Positions 1-8,478 of a stretch of 64,000 bases of DNA are shown in pieces (the stretch's first letter is position 1; every line of letters starts with the position of its first letter). This DNA comes from Qipengyuania flava. Its GTDB lineage: Bacteria > Pseudomonadota > Alphaproteobacteria > Sphingomonadales > Sphingomonadaceae. The notes beneath the pieces are model-generated. The model did not search any database. It worked only from the letters and a program-made list of their open reading frames with translations, and was not told the origin of the DNA. The DNA is taken from positions 1,054,001-1,118,000 of the forward strand of contig NZ_CP080410.1 of the NCBI RefSeq assembly GCF_019448255.1, in the 5' to 3' direction. A program made the translations under genes and the position numbers.

Positions 1-732
1 ACCAATCGGATCGAAGCCGTAGAAGGCGTCGGTTTCGTCGATCGTCGCCTTCAGGTTGGCGAAGAAATCGGCATCCGAGGAGTTGACTACATGCTGGGCA
101 CCGAGGCCCTTCAGGAGTTCGACCTGATCGTCCTTGCGCACGATGTTCACGAGCGCGAGATCGTCTTCCTGACAGATCTTCACCAGCATCTGGCCCAGGT
201 TCGATGCGCCGACCGTGTGCAGGATGGCCTTCTGGCCGTCCATCTTGGCGTTCTCGGCAAAACCCAGTGCGGTCATCGGGTTCACGAAGCTCGACGCGCC
301 GGCTTCGGCGCTGTGATCGCCCAGCGGCAGGCACATGGCAGCATCGGCGATGGCGTATTCGGAGTAGGCGTTGCCGGGCACGCAGGCGACGCGCTGGCCC
401 ATCAGCGCCTTGGCCATGTCGCTGTCACCGGTGGCGACGACGGTGCCGGCGCCTTCGTTGCCGGCGGGCAGGCGCTGGCCGTGGCGGGCTTTTTGGCCCG
501 AATTGAACGGTTCAGGCATCTTGGCGACGACCTTGCCCGGCGAATATTCCGCGTTCTCGAAGTCGGCAGCGCCGGTCAGGATCGCAAGGTCCGAGGGATT
601 GATCGGTGCGGCTTCCATCTTGACCAGGACCTGGTTGCCCGTGGGATCGGGAAACTCGCTGTTCGCAATTTCAACGGTGAGGGTGCCGTCGCTTTCGAGG
701 GTGGTGAAAAGCTGCTTGCCGGTGGTCGCCAT
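1..732 (-). CDS. Zinc-type alcohol dehydrogenase/quinone oxidoreductase (MDR family), 3' end cut by window
   Basis: The 244 visible codons encode the N-terminal GroES-like part and the start of the Rossmann domain of a medium-chain dehydrogenase/reductase. Such enzymes move hydride from NAD(P)H to quinones, enones or enoyl-CoA. Visible family marks are APINPSDL near residue 42, GNEGAGTVVATG around residue 91 and TALGFAEN near residue 152. The usual structural-zinc cysteines are not seen, which favours the quinone reductase/enoyl reductase branch. The ATG at 732 follows GGAGAGAG. The C-terminus lies beyond base 1. An AT-rich stretch near 815–842 is a possible promoter. The exact substrate cannot be told. 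Confidence 0.8.
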   Translation of the reverse strand, partial: MATTGKQLFTTLESDGTLTVEIANSEFPDPTGNQVLVKMEAAPINPSDLAILTGAADFENAEYSPGKVVAKMPEPFNSGQKARHGQRLPAGNEGAGTVVATGDSDMAKALMGQRVACVPGNAYSEYAIADAAMCLPLGDHSAEAGASSFVNPMTALGFAENAKMDGQKAILHTVGASNLGQMLVKICQEDDLALVNIVRKDDQVELLKGLGAQHVVNSSDADFFANLKATIDETDAFYGFDPIG

Positions 733-859
733 GATCTCTCTCCAGAAGTGATATCTGCAAGCGAGGTGCTAAGGATGCGGCACGCCATTCACAAGAGGGT
801 GGCGACGCTTTTTTTGAATATGCAGTATTGTAAAGCTTTAAGCTGACCGCGGCACGGCG

Positions 860-1606
860 CTAGTCGGTGGGGTATTCGGCGCGCACGAAATAGAGCCCGT
901 GGGGCGGGGCGTTGAGGCCGAGCGCCTGCCGGTCCTTCGCCTCCAGCGCCTCGGCCACCTGCTCCACCCGCCAGCGGCCCATGCCGACGAGCGCGAGGCA
1001 GCCGACCATGCTGCGGACCTGGTGGTGCAGGAAGCTGCGGGCCTCTGCGTGGATACGTACCTCGTCGCCCTCGCGTTCGACATCGAGACGGTCGAGGGTC
1101 TTCACCGGACTGTCCGACTGGCAATGGACCGAGCGGAAGGTGGTGAAATCATGCAGGCCGACCAGCGCCTGTGCGGCGGCGTGCATGGCTTCGTGGTCGA
1201 GCTCCTGCGGGACCAGCCACAGCCGGTTCTTGTCCAGCGTCAGCGGCGCGCGGCGGTTGGCGATGCGATAGACATAGGCGCGGCCCGTGCAGGAAAAGCG
1301 CGCATGCCAGTCATCCGGCACCACCTCGCAATGCGTCACCGCAATCGGGTCGGGGCGGAGGTGGGCGTTCAACGCCTCCATCAGGCGGAAGGGCTTGATA
1401 TCCTTATCGATATCGAAATGGCTGCGCATGGCGAGCGCGTGGACGCCGGTGTCGGTCCGCCCCGAGCTGTGCAGGCGCACTTCCTCGCCCAGCACGCGGA
1501 AGGCTGCCTCTTCCACCGCCTGCTGTACGCTCGGCCCGTCCTTCTGACGCTGGAGGCCGAAGAAGGGGGTGCCGTCGAATTCGAGGGTGAGCGCGAAGCG
1601 GGTCAC
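860..1606 (-). CDS. truA: tRNA pseudouridine(38-40) synthase TruA
   Basis: This enzyme isomerises uridines 38–40 of the tRNA anticodon stem-loop in the cytoplasm. The 248-aa length is normal for the family. The catalytic aspartate lies in [10 protein letters not shown] near residue 52, preceded by the N-terminal [12 protein letters not shown] motif. HDFTTFRS and [12 protein letters not shown] are further family blocks in the second half. The start codon is GTG at 1606. Its last bases overlap the stop of the upstream membrane protein gene by 4 nt, so the gene is the third of an fmt–membrane protein–truA operon and probably translationally coupled. Confidence 0.97.
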   Translation of the reverse strand: MTRFALTLEFDGTPFFGLQRQKDGPSVQQAVEEAAFRVLGEEVRLHSSGRTDTGVHALAMRSHFDIDKDIKPFRLMEALNAHLRPDPIAVTHCEVVPDDWHARFSCTGRAYVYRIANRRAPLTLDKNRLWLVPQELDHEAMHAAAQALVGLHDFTTFRSVHCQSDSPVKTLDRLDVEREGDEVRIHAEARSFLHHQVRSMVGCLALVGMGRWRVEQVAEALEAKDRQALGLNAPPHGLYFVRAEYPTD

Positions 1607-2001
1607 GATTGCCGGTGCTTTAGGAGCAAGAGCGTCACAATCTGCGGCACGAGTAGGAGTAATCCTAGCAGGTTCAACGGAGCAGGGTTTGACGTACTAT
1701 CGCTGCACGGAAGGAACGCGCACCAGACTGCAGGCGCCATCGTCACGATGAAGATGGGCACAGCGAGCCATAACGCCATCAGAGTGGCCCACCCAGTGAT
1801 GCGCTTGGAAAAGAAGACGGAAATAGCGGCAACCCCTGACGCAAGGATCGCCGCAGAAGCGGACCAGATTACTAGTTTCCCGAACCAATACATCTCTTCG
1901 CCCTGATGTAGCATTCCGAGTGCATTTCCGAGCAATATGGCGCCCGCGGACAGCACTGCTACGGTTAGGATTGTCGAGAGGCGAGCACTTCGGATCTTCA
2001 T
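1603..2001 (-). CDS. Small four-helix membrane protein of unknown function
   Basis: It encodes 132 residues starting [14 protein letters not shown]. About four hydrophobic stretches are visible (residues ~8–28, 42–62, 70–92 and 108–126), so it is probably an inner-membrane protein. I do not recognise the family. The ATG overlaps the fmt stop by 4 nt and its stop overlaps the truA GTG by 4 nt, so it sits exactly between two conserved translation-related genes. Its base composition is visibly lower in GC than either neighbour, which suggests a later insertion into the operon. Its placement says nothing firm about function. Confidence 0.75.
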   Translation of the reverse strand: MKIRSARLSTILTVAVLSAGAILLGNALGMLHQGEEMYWFGKLVIWSASAAILASGVAAISVFFSKRITGWATLMALWLAVPIFIVTMAPAVWCAFLPCSDSTSNPAPLNLLGLLLLVPQIVTLLLLKHRQS

Positions 2002-2906
2002 GCTAGCACGGTCCCCTTCGCAACCACGTTGCCGCGCAGGAAGGTGTCGAGGTCCATCTTCGGCTTGCCCGCGCGCTGGAGTTCGACTGGGCGGATCGCG
2101 CTTTCCTCGCAGGCAATGGTCAGCCTGTCGTCGAGCACTTCGCCGGGCATCCCCGAACCGTCCGCCGCTTCGGCGCGCAGGATTTTCACGCGCACGCCGT
2201 CCAGCTCGAACCAGGCACCGGGGAAGGGCGAGAGGCCGTGGATGTGGCGCACCACCCCAGAAGCCGGACGGTCCCAGTCGATCCGCGCTTCGGCCTTGTC
2301 GATCTTGGACGCGTAGGTCGCCTCGCTGTCGTCCTGCGCGAGCGGGTGCAGCATTTCGAGGTCGATCAGAGTGCCCACCATCAGCTGCGCGCCGATCTCC
2401 GCCAGTTCTTCGGTCAGCTCGCCGGTCGTCTTGTCCTCGATCGGGGTGCGCGCGGTGGCGAGCATGGGGCCGGTGTCGAGGCCGGCCTCCATTTGCATGA
2501 TCGTGATACCTGTCACCGTGTCGCCGGCCATGATCGAGCGGTGGATCGGCGCGGCCCCGCGCCAGTGCGGCAGGATCGAGGCGTGGACATTGAGACAGCC
2601 GTGCCTGGGCGCGTCGAGGATCGGCTGCGGCAGGATCAGGCCGTAAGCCGCCACCACCGCCACATCGGCCTCGAGTGCAGCAAAGGCCTCTTGCTCCTCG
2701 GCCGATTTGAGCGACTTCGGGTGGCGCACTTCGATGCCGAGGTCGCTGGCGCGCTGGTGAACCGCTGTCTTCGTCAGTTCCTTGCCGCGGCGCCCGCCGG
2801 GGCGGGGCGGCTGGGTGTAGACGCACACCACCTCATGCGCCGCATCGACCAGCGCCTGCAGCGTCGGCACGGCGAAATCCGGCGATCCCATGAAGATTAT
2901 GCGCAT
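1998..2906 (-). CDS. fmt: Methionyl-tRNA formyltransferase
   Basis: Fmt formylates initiator Met-tRNA with 10-formyl-tetrahydrofolate. The 302-aa protein begins [16 protein letters not shown]. The hallmark [18 protein letters not shown] near residue 110 carries the catalytic Asn/His/Asp surroundings (N-V-H-A-S-I-L-P), and [13 protein letters not shown] follows. The C-terminal OB-like domain is present. It is the first gene of the operon with the small membrane protein and truA. Peptide deformylase, which removes the same formyl group, lies about 1.2 kb away on the other strand. Confidence 0.97.
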   Translation of the reverse strand: MRIIFMGSPDFAVPTLQALVDAAHEVVCVYTQPPRPGGRRGKELTKTAVHQRASDLGIEVRHPKSLKSAEEQEAFAALEADVAVVAAYGLILPQPILDAPRHGCLNVHASILPHWRGAAPIHRSIMAGDTVTGITIMQMEAGLDTGPMLATARTPIEDKTTGELTEELAEIGAQLMVGTLIDLEMLHPLAQDDSEATYASKIDKAEARIDWDRPASGVVRHIHGLSPFPGAWFELDGVRVKILRAEAADGSGMPGEVLDDRLTIACEESAIRPVELQRAGKPKMDLDTFLRGNVVAKGTVLA

Positions 2907-2959
2907 GAAGGGCCCTTGTGGTCTTTCTCTGTTCCGCCCGCGCCCCTATCTGTGAGCGC

Positions 2960-3556
2960 ATGGCATCGCAAGAGATCGAGACGCTGGCGGCTGCGCTGGC
3001 CCGCCTTCCCGGCCTCGGACCGCGCAGCGCGCGGCGGGCCGTGCTATGGCTGGTGAAGCGCCGCGAAAGCGCGCTTCCCGCCTTGCTTGAGGCCTTGGCG
3101 ACGGTGGGCGAGGCGCTGGTCGAATGCGAGACCTGCGGCAATGTCGACACCACCAACCCTTGCGGCATTTGCTCGGACCCGCGCCGCGATACGAAATCGC
3201 TCTGCGTGGTGGAGGATGTGGCCGACCTCTGGGCGCTCGACCGAGCGAAGCTGTTCACGGGCCGCTACCACGTGCTCGGCGGCAAGCTCTCGGCGCTTGA
3301 CGGCGTGCGTCCCGAGGATCTCAACATCGCAAGCCTGATGGCGCGCGTCGAGGAAGGCGGGGTGGACGAGATCGTGCTCGCGATGAACGCGACGCTCGAA
3401 GGGCAGACCACCGCCCATTACCTCGCCGAACGGCTGGAGGCGTTTCCCGTCCGTATCACCCAGCTTGCCCACGGCCTGCCGGTGGGAGGCGAGCTGGATT
3501 ACCTCGATGAGGGAACGCTCGCACAGGCTTTGAGGGCGCGGCGGCCGGTTTCCTGA
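2960..3556 (+). CDS. recR: Recombination mediator protein RecR
   Basis: RecR works with RecF/RecO to load RecA on gapped DNA. From the ATG at 2960 it is 198 aa, the usual length, beginning MASQEIETL. The helix-hairpin-helix part ([13 protein letters not shown]), the four-cysteine zinc finger ([18 protein letters not shown], residues ~56–73) and the Toprim domain ([12 protein letters not shown], then [13 protein letters not shown]) are visible. An in-frame GTG at 2918 would add 14 residues with no homologous character, so I reject that start. The gene is divergent from fmt, with about 50 bp between them. Confidence 0.97.
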   Translation: MASQEIETLAAALARLPGLGPRSARRAVLWLVKRRESALPALLEALATVGEALVECETCGNVDTTNPCGICSDPRRDTKSLCVVEDVADLWALDRAKLFTGRYHVLGGKLSALDGVRPEDLNIASLMARVEEGGVDEIVLAMNATLEGQTTAHYLAERLEAFPVRITQLAHGLPVGGELDYLDEGTLAQALRARRPVS

Positions 3557-3707
3557 TGCGTGCGTGAAGCGCATCCGCGCTTCCCTTGGCTGGGCCATCC
3601 CGCTCCCCCTCCCGGCCACCCATTCAGGATAATTCCGTGGGTGGCCGGGAGGGGGAGAGGGACGGAACAGCGAGGTCGGGACGGATGTCCCGGCCGTACG
3701 CAACAAA
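3556..3707 (+). repeat. Modular palindromic repeat, copy A (inverted relative to copy B)
   Basis: The core is a near-perfect inverted repeat. The left arm (about 3596–3622) contains CTCCCCCTCCCGGCCACCCA, a 15-nt loop follows, and the right arm is at 3638–3665. It is flanked by two smaller hairpin modules: a left one with GCGCATCCGCGC at about 3569–3581, and a right one with GGGACGGATGTCCC at about 3678–3691. It ends near CGCAACAAAG. Read on the minus strand it matches copy B (34415–34567) in module order. It sits between convergent recR and the DUF1330 gene. Confidence 0.85.
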
Positions 3708-3718
3708 GACTCCCACCG

Positions 3719-4105
3719 TCAGTTGATATGAATGATCCGAGAGGTCGCGCTGGCCTCGCGCCGGGCCTTCCACGGTTGGTATTCGGGTGAATTCCAGAAC
3801 GCATCGCGCGCTTCGGCCGAAGGGAATTCGATCATGGCGAGATTGCCTTCGAGCGGCCGCCCTTCAATCAGCACTTTTGGCTCGAATGGATTGACCACGA
3901 CGCGCCCGCCATGCCGTTCGATGATCGGCAGCACATTGCGCAGGTATTCGATATAGACCTCGCGGTCGCGCGGGGCGATTTCGGACAGGACATAGGCCTT
4001 GGGTGCTGCTTGCGCTTTGCCGTCCTCCGCAAAAGCGGGCTGGCCGCTCACTGTGGACACCAAAACCAATGCAAGCGCCGCTTGAACAATCGTGCCTGGC
4101 CGCAT
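3719..4105 (-). CDS. Exported DUF1330-domain protein
   Basis: The 128-aa protein starts with a signal peptide (MRPGTIVQAALALVLVSTVSG, then AFA), followed by a single DUF1330 ferredoxin-like alpha/beta domain. Typical marks are KAYVLSEIAPRDREVYIEYL, the central GGRVVVN and FPSAEARDAFWNSPEYQPWKA. The family's biochemical role is unknown. Most members are cytosolic and about 95 aa, so the export signal is an addition. The start is just upstream of, and divergent from, def. It ends in ...SRIIHIN. Confidence 0.85.
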   Translation of the reverse strand: MRPGTIVQAALALVLVSTVSGQPAFAEDGKAQAAPKAYVLSEIAPRDREVYIEYLRNVLPIIERHGGRVVVNPFEPKVLIEGRPLEGNLAMIEFPSAEARDAFWNSPEYQPWKARREASATSRIIHIN

Positions 4106-4116
4106 ATTTCCCCCTC

Positions 4117-4689
4117 ATGGCTATTCGTGAAATCCTTGAAGTACCCGACCCGCGGCTCAAGACCGTGTCTACGAAAGTTGAACCCGACGAGTTCAACGAC
4201 GAGCTGAAAGAGCTCGTCTCCGACATGTTCGAGACCATGTACGCCGCACCGGGCATCGGCCTTGCCGCCATCCAGGTGGGCGTCCCCAAGCGCGTGTTGG
4301 TCATCGACCTCCAGCCGGAGGACGAGGAAGCCGAGGGCGAGGTCTGCAACCACGGCGGCCACGAACACGTCCACTATCCGACCAAGAAGGAACCGCGGGT
4401 CTTCATCAACCCCGAAATCCTCGACCCGGCGGAAGAGCTGGCGAGCTACCAGGAAGGCTGCCTTTCGGTCCCCGACATCTTCGCCGATGTCGACCGTCCG
4501 GCGACCTGCCGCGTGCGCTACCAGGATCTCGAAGGTGAAGTGCATGAGGAAGACATGGAAGGCCTCATGGCCACCTGTATCCAGCACGAGATGGACCACC
4601 TCGAAGGCATCCTCTTCATCGACCACCTCTCGCGCCTGAAGCGCAACATGGCGCTGAAGAAGCTGAAAAAGCTGCGCGAGGCGGCGTAA
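4117..4689 (+). CDS. def: Peptide deformylase
   Basis: Def removes the N-formyl group from nascent proteins using a bound metal. The three motifs are present: GIGLAAIQVG (motif 1), EGCLSVPD (motif 2, metal Cys) and QHEMDHLEG (motif 3, metal His pair and catalytic Glu). Between motifs 1 and 2 is an acidic/His-rich insertion (residues ~67–90, EDEEAEGE then HGGHEHVHY). The ATG at 4117 (MAIREILEV) gives 190 aa. A longer frame beginning at 4003 overlaps the DUF1330 signal region and was rejected. Confidence 0.97.
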   Translation: MAIREILEVPDPRLKTVSTKVEPDEFNDELKELVSDMFETMYAAPGIGLAAIQVGVPKRVLVIDLQPEDEEAEGEVCNHGGHEHVHYPTKKEPRVFINPEILDPAEELASYQEGCLSVPDIFADVDRPATCRVRYQDLEGEVHEEDMEGLMATCIQHEMDHLEGILFIDHLSRLKRNMALKKLKKLREAA

Positions 4690-4694
4690 GCGCC

Positions 4695-4874
4695 GTGGCG
4701 TGGTCGCGCGCGGCGATTGCCGGGCTGCTCTTCGCGCTGGGCATGTGCACCTATATCTGGATCGACCGCGCGCCGGGTTTCGACCAGCTCGCGATCCGCT
4801 TCGCGGTCTATTTCCTGGCCTTCACGACCGGCTTCAAGCTGATCGTCGACTACACCATGCGCCAAAAGCCGTAG
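4695..4874 (+). CDS. 59-aa membrane protein downstream of def
   Basis: A GTG-started frame 5 bp after the def stop encodes VAWSRAAIAGLLFALGMCTY, then a short polar stretch (WIDRAPGFDQ) and a second hydrophobic helix (IRFAVYFLAFTTGFKLIVDY). It ends MRQKP. Two membrane-spanning helices with a basic tail are predicted. It follows def closely and is probably co-transcribed. No known family was recognised. Support is the operon position, coherent two-helix topology and clean stop; I see no clear ribosome site apart from the def 3' end. Confidence 0.6.
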   Translation: MAWSRAAIAGLLFALGMCTYIWIDRAPGFDQLAIRFAVYFLAFTTGFKLIVDYTMRQKP

Positions 4875-4927
4875 ATAGGGTCAAACGCGGGCTGGCGTTC
4901 CCCATGCGTTCCGCCTAGTCTGGCGGC

Positions 4928-6319
4928 ATGGATTCCACAGTTCTTGCCATCGTTACGCTCGTCCTCGGCCTCGCGCTGGGGGTTTTTATCGGCCACCGGA
5001 TGGGGGCTGCCCCCCTTGGCGCTCTGAGGACCCGCCAGGAAGAGGCGGAAGCAGCGACCAAGGAAGCGAATGAGAAGCTGGCGCGCATGGCGCCCGAGCT
5101 TGCGACAATGTCCGAACGCGCGGCGCGGGCCGATGGGCTTGCCACAAAGCTCGACACGGCGCGCGAGGAACTGGCCGCGCTCAAGGCCGAACGCGCTGGG
5201 TTCGAGGAACAGAAGCGCCTGCTTGAGGAAAGCCGCGCCAACCTGCTCAAGGAATTCGAGAACACCGGCGCCAAGGTGCTCGAAGCCGCGCGCGAGCGGT
5301 TCAGCAACGAAGCGACGAGCCGGCTCGGCGAAGCGGAGGCCAAGCACAAGGAAGCCGTTGCGTCCCTGCTGAAGCCGGTGAACGATCGCCTGCAGAAATA
5401 CGAAGAACAGGTCGGCTCGCTCGAACGCCAGCGCGCCGATGCGTTCTCGCGCCTGCACCAGCAGATCGAAGGGATGCGAACTTCGCAGGAAGAAGTGCGC
5501 AAGGAAGCCCAGCGGCTCGGCAACTCGCTCACCAACGCGCCGAAGGCGCGCGGGCGCTGGGGCGAACGGGCGCTGCAGAACGTGCTCGAACAAGCAGGGC
5601 TTGCCGAACACACCGACTTCATCCTCGAACACTCGCTGGAGACGGACGAGGGCCGCCTGCGCCCCGACGCCATCGTCAACGTGCCGGGTCAGAAGAAGCT
5701 GGTGATCGATGCCAAGGTGTCGCTCAACGCCTACCAGGCGGCGTTCGAGGCGGATGACGACGAGGTGAAGCGCCAGCAGCTGTCGCTCCACGCGAAATCG
5801 ATGCGCACCCACGTCCAGACGCTCGGCGCGAAAAGCTACCAGAGCCAGTTCGACGAAGCGCCCGACTACGTCGTGATGTTCGTGCCGGGCGAGCATTTCG
5901 TCGCCGCCGCGCTGGAGGCGGACCCGGACCTGTGGGACTTTGCCTTCCACAACAAGGTGCTGCTGGCGACGCCGACCAACCTTGTCGCCATTGCGCGTAC
6001 GGTCGCGCAGGTGTGGCGGCAGGACAAAATGGCCGAAGAGGCTAAGGAAATCGGCAGACTTGGTGGCGAACTCTACGATCGCCTCGCGAAGGTGACCGAG
6101 GACCTCGGTAAGATGGGCACGCACCTTGGTCGGGCCGTCTCCAGCTACAACGATTTCACGCGCAGTTTCGAGAGTCGTGTGCTCGTCTCAGCACGCAAGA
6201 TGCAGGACAAAGGTATTGAGATCGGTAAGCGTGAGATGGGGACTGTCGAAATGATCGAGGCAAATCCGCGTCCGCCGGAAACCTCTCAGATCGAGGATCG
6301 GCGCGACGCGGCGGAATAG
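4928..6319 (+). CDS. rmuC: DNA recombination protein RmuC
   Basis: RmuC-family proteins (463 aa here) limit recombination at inverted repeats. The layout fits the family: an N-terminal membrane anchor (TVLAIVTLVLGLALGVFIGH), a long coiled coil from about residue 35 to 200 rich in EE, KE and AR repeats, then the nuclease-like domain with RGRWGERALQNVLEQAGL, LVIDAKVSLNAYQAA and DYVVMFVPGEHFVAAAL. It starts about 50 bp after the small membrane gene. A long antisense frame over it is a codon-bias shadow. Confidence 0.95.
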   Translation: MDSTVLAIVTLVLGLALGVFIGHRMGAAPLGALRTRQEEAEAATKEANEKLARMAPELATMSERAARADGLATKLDTAREELAALKAERAGFEEQKRLLEESRANLLKEFENTGAKVLEAARERFSNEATSRLGEAEAKHKEAVASLLKPVNDRLQKYEEQVGSLERQRADAFSRLHQQIEGMRTSQEEVRKEAQRLGNSLTNAPKARGRWGERALQNVLEQAGLAEHTDFILEHSLETDEGRLRPDAIVNVPGQKKLVIDAKVSLNAYQAAFEADDDEVKRQQLSLHAKSMRTHVQTLGAKSYQSQFDEAPDYVVMFVPGEHFVAAALEADPDLWDFAFHNKVLLATPTNLVAIARTVAQVWRQDKMAEEAKEIGRLGGELYDRLAKVTEDLGKMGTHLGRAVSSYNDFTRSFESRVLVSARKMQDKGIEIGKREMGTVEMIEANPRPPETSQIEDRRDAAE

Positions 6320-6328
6320 GGGGAAGGC

Positions 6329-6961
6329 ATGCGATACGGAATCTGGACAGCGGCTGCGGCGGGCGCGCTCGCGTCATCCCCGCCGGTGCAGGCGCAGGAC
6401 CTGGCGCCGCGCAACGAATGCGGCTCGCTCCCCGGTGCCGATGCCTTTCGCATGACACTCGCCACCGCCGTGGCCAATCGCGACGCCGCGATGCTCCGCC
6501 CGCTGATCAGCGAGCAGGTCCTTCTCGACTTCGGTGGCGGCAGCGGGTGGGAAGAACTGGCCGAGCGCCTGACCGAGCGCGACCTGTGGAGCGAACTCGA
6601 CAAGGTGCTCTCGCTAGGCTGTGGCAGCGACGGCGCAGGTGAACTCTACATGCCGAGCGCATGGGGCGAGGATTTCGGTATCGACGATCCGTTCGCCGCC
6701 TGGCTGGTGGTGGGCGAGGGCGTGCCGCTGCTCGCCGAGGACAGCGCCGATGCGCGCGTAATCCGGCGGATGGACTGGGAAGCGATCGAACAGCTCGGCA
6801 CATGGCAGGGTGACGAGGAGTTCATCCGTGTGCGCACCAAGGACGGCGCGGAGGGCTGGGCTCCCGTCGCAAACCTGCGCCACCAGCTCGACTACCGATT
6901 GATCGCCGGCAAGGATGATAGCGGTCGCTGGCAAATCACAGCCTTCATCGCCGGCGACTAG
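6329..6961 (+). CDS. Exported protein with SH3-like C-terminal domain
   Basis: The protein is 210 aa with a signal peptide (MRYGIWTAAAAGALASS, cleavage near VQAQ). The mature part has a helical region with FRMTLATAVANRDAAMLRPL and a C-terminal region WEAIEQLGTWQGDEEFIRVR, then DGAEGWAPVANLR. That pattern resembles bacterial SH3 domains (ligand-binding, often cell-wall related). The start follows GGGGGAAGGC. It begins 9 bp after rmuC on the same strand. The function is unknown, and the SH3 call is from pattern only. Confidence 0.7.
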   Translation: MRYGIWTAAAAGALASSPPVQAQDLAPRNECGSLPGADAFRMTLATAVANRDAAMLRPLISEQVLLDFGGGSGWEELAERLTERDLWSELDKVLSLGCGSDGAGELYMPSAWGEDFGIDDPFAAWLVVGEGVPLLAEDSADARVIRRMDWEAIEQLGTWQGDEEFIRVRTKDGAEGWAPVANLRHQLDYRLIAGKDDSGRWQITAFIAGD

Positions 6962-6967
6962 CGCGGT

Positions 6968-8428
6968 CTAGTCTTCTTCCTCAGCGGTAATCGCCTTGCG
7001 CGCCAACGACAGGGCCGTTTCGAGCGCGTCTTCGGCCGGGACCATCACGTCGGGTTGCACGCCCGTGCCCTGCCAATTGCCTCCCGTGATCGGATTGATC
7101 GAGCGCCCCTCGGGCAGGTCGAGCGCGAAGTGCGGGTGGACGCGCCGGTACTCGAAGGGATGCGCCCCGCCGCCCGTGACCTCGCCCACCAGAATGGCCC
7201 GTTCGAGCGCCTGCAAATTGTAGGCCAGCGCTTCGGCGGCCGAAAACGTGCGTTTCGATGTGAGGATGTAAAGCGGCTTCGTCCCCCCGAACCTGCGCCC
7301 GGGGACCCATGCGGGCGATACGCTTGCCCGGTGTTCGTCGCGCGGGCGGTTGTAAGTCCCGGTCAGGGGTAGTTCTCCCTCGTCGAGGAGGTAGCCCGTG
7401 ATGAGGTTGGCGGTCTCCGCACCGCCGCCATTGCGGCGCAAATCGATAATCAGGGCATCGCCCTGCGCAACCAGGGTCATGGCCGCGGCGATTACGTCAC
7501 CCGCCATGGCAGGAGGCGGGAAGACACGCAGGTCGAGCAGCATGATATTGCCCTCGAGCCGCTCGATCTTGGCAATGCCGTGGTTGATATGCGCGCCGTA
7601 CCACTTCTCCATTTCGGCGGCGGAGAATTCGGCCTCGCCTGTGCCGACAGGTATCGGCTCCTCGCTGTAGCTGAGGCCGAGGTGCCCGTCTCCCGACTTC
7701 GCCCGCAGCCACTCGGTTACAGCGCGGGCAAAGGCTTCTGCATCGTCCACGGCGCTCCAGCGTCCGGCTTCCTCGCGCATGCGTTGCGCAAGGCGCGCGC
7801 CTTCGGCCGCATCCACATAGCGATCGGTCAGGAGCGCTGCCGCGTTCTCGACAACCTGCGCCCGATCTCGGGCATCAATCGCTCGCGCCTCGAGCGGGTT
7901 GGCCGCCATGAGCGCTAGCCCGGTGAGGCAAGCGGCAGAGATCGCTTTCACCGCTCGACCGGCTTTCGCGAGATGCCGGGAAATCCGGTCCGCGAAACTC
8001 TCGCGAGCGAGCGCGGCGTTGGCCTCGTCGAGACTCTTGCCCAGGGGCTGCGAAAGTTCGCCATCGAGTTCACCCGCAGACGCGCTCACGGCCTCCCACA
8101 GGGGCGCGAGTTTTTCCGCCGTTTCGTGGGCATGGGGCGTCAAGCGAACCAAGCGCTCGCGCGCGTCGCGGCCCTTTTCGAAGCTAACGAAACCAAGCCG
8201 CTTCATCTCGCCAAGCGTTTGCGTCGCAGCAGGCTGGCTGACCTGAAGGGCGCGCGCAATATCCGAAACGAGCGCCTCTTCTTCGCGCAGGAGAAGCTGG
8301 AACACCGGGAAGAAGCGCGGCCGGAAATCCGTGTCCTGCTGCGCGTAAAGCGCGGCGAGATCTCCGTCCATGCGGGTAAGGAGGAGGCGAAGCTTCGTGC
8401 CGATCCCGGCCTGAACAGGGCTATTCAT
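6968..8428 (-). CDS. MarR-like winged-helix domain fused to a hydrophobic segment and an S41/IRBP-like peptidase
   Basis: The single 486-aa frame has three parts. Residues ~1–150 look like a MarR-family wHTH, with VSDIARALQVSQPAATQTL and the wing region EKGRDARERLVRLT. Residues ~158–182 form a hydrophobic segment ending EARA. From about 186 to 486 it is an S41-type (IRBP/tail-specific protease-like) domain: ALIIDLRRNGGG near 325, TFSAAEALAYNLQ with the probable nucleophile Ser396, and SINPITGGNWQGTGVQPD near 443. Codon 160 is GTG (7951) and would begin a typical signal peptide, so the peptidase may once have been separate. An alternative reading is an accidental fusion of two neighbouring genes. 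It ends facing the SH3 gene. Confidence 0.85.
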   Translation of the reverse strand: MNSPVQAGIGTKLRLLLTRMDGDLAALYAQQDTDFRPRFFPVFQLLLREEEALVSDIARALQVSQPAATQTLGEMKRLGFVSFEKGRDARERLVRLTPHAHETAEKLAPLWEAVSASAGELDGELSQPLGKSLDEANAALARESFADRISRHLAKAGRAVKAISAACLTGLALMAANPLEARAIDARDRAQVVENAAALLTDRYVDAAEGARLAQRMREEAGRWSAVDDAEAFARAVTEWLRAKSGDGHLGLSYSEEPIPVGTGEAEFSAAEMEKWYGAHINHGIAKIERLEGNIMLLDLRVFPPPAMAGDVIAAAMTLVAQGDALIIDLRRNGGGAETANLITGYLLDEGELPLTGTYNRPRDEHRASVSPAWVPGRRFGGTKPLYILTSKRTFSAAEALAYNLQALERAILVGEVTGGGAHPFEYRRVHPHFALDLPEGRSINPITGGNWQGTGVQPDVMVPAEDALETALSLARKAITAEEED

Positions 8429-8442
8429 ATAAGCTCTTATAT
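8427..8442. promoter_or_regulatory. Palindrome ATATAAG-CT-CTTATAT at the start of the MarR–S41 gene
   Basis: This is a perfect 7-bp inverted repeat with a 2-bp centre. It covers the start codon of the MarR-peptidase gene (8426–8428). AT-rich palindromes of this size are typical MarR-family operators, so an autoregulatory site is a reasonable inference. The AAGAG in one arm also sits at ribosome-binding distance. Confidence 0.5.
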
Positions 8443-8478
8443 ACTAGAATGGGTCGATGCCAAGTGCGGGTTTCGGTA

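Noticed and set aside
2918-2959. Upstream extension of recR
   Set aside because: The extra 14 residues are not RecR-like, and ATG 2960 gives the normal 198 aa.
4850-6124. Long minus-strand reading frame over rmuC
   Set aside because: It lies antisense to a clear RmuC coding region. High GC makes such long shadow frames common, and its translation has no family character.
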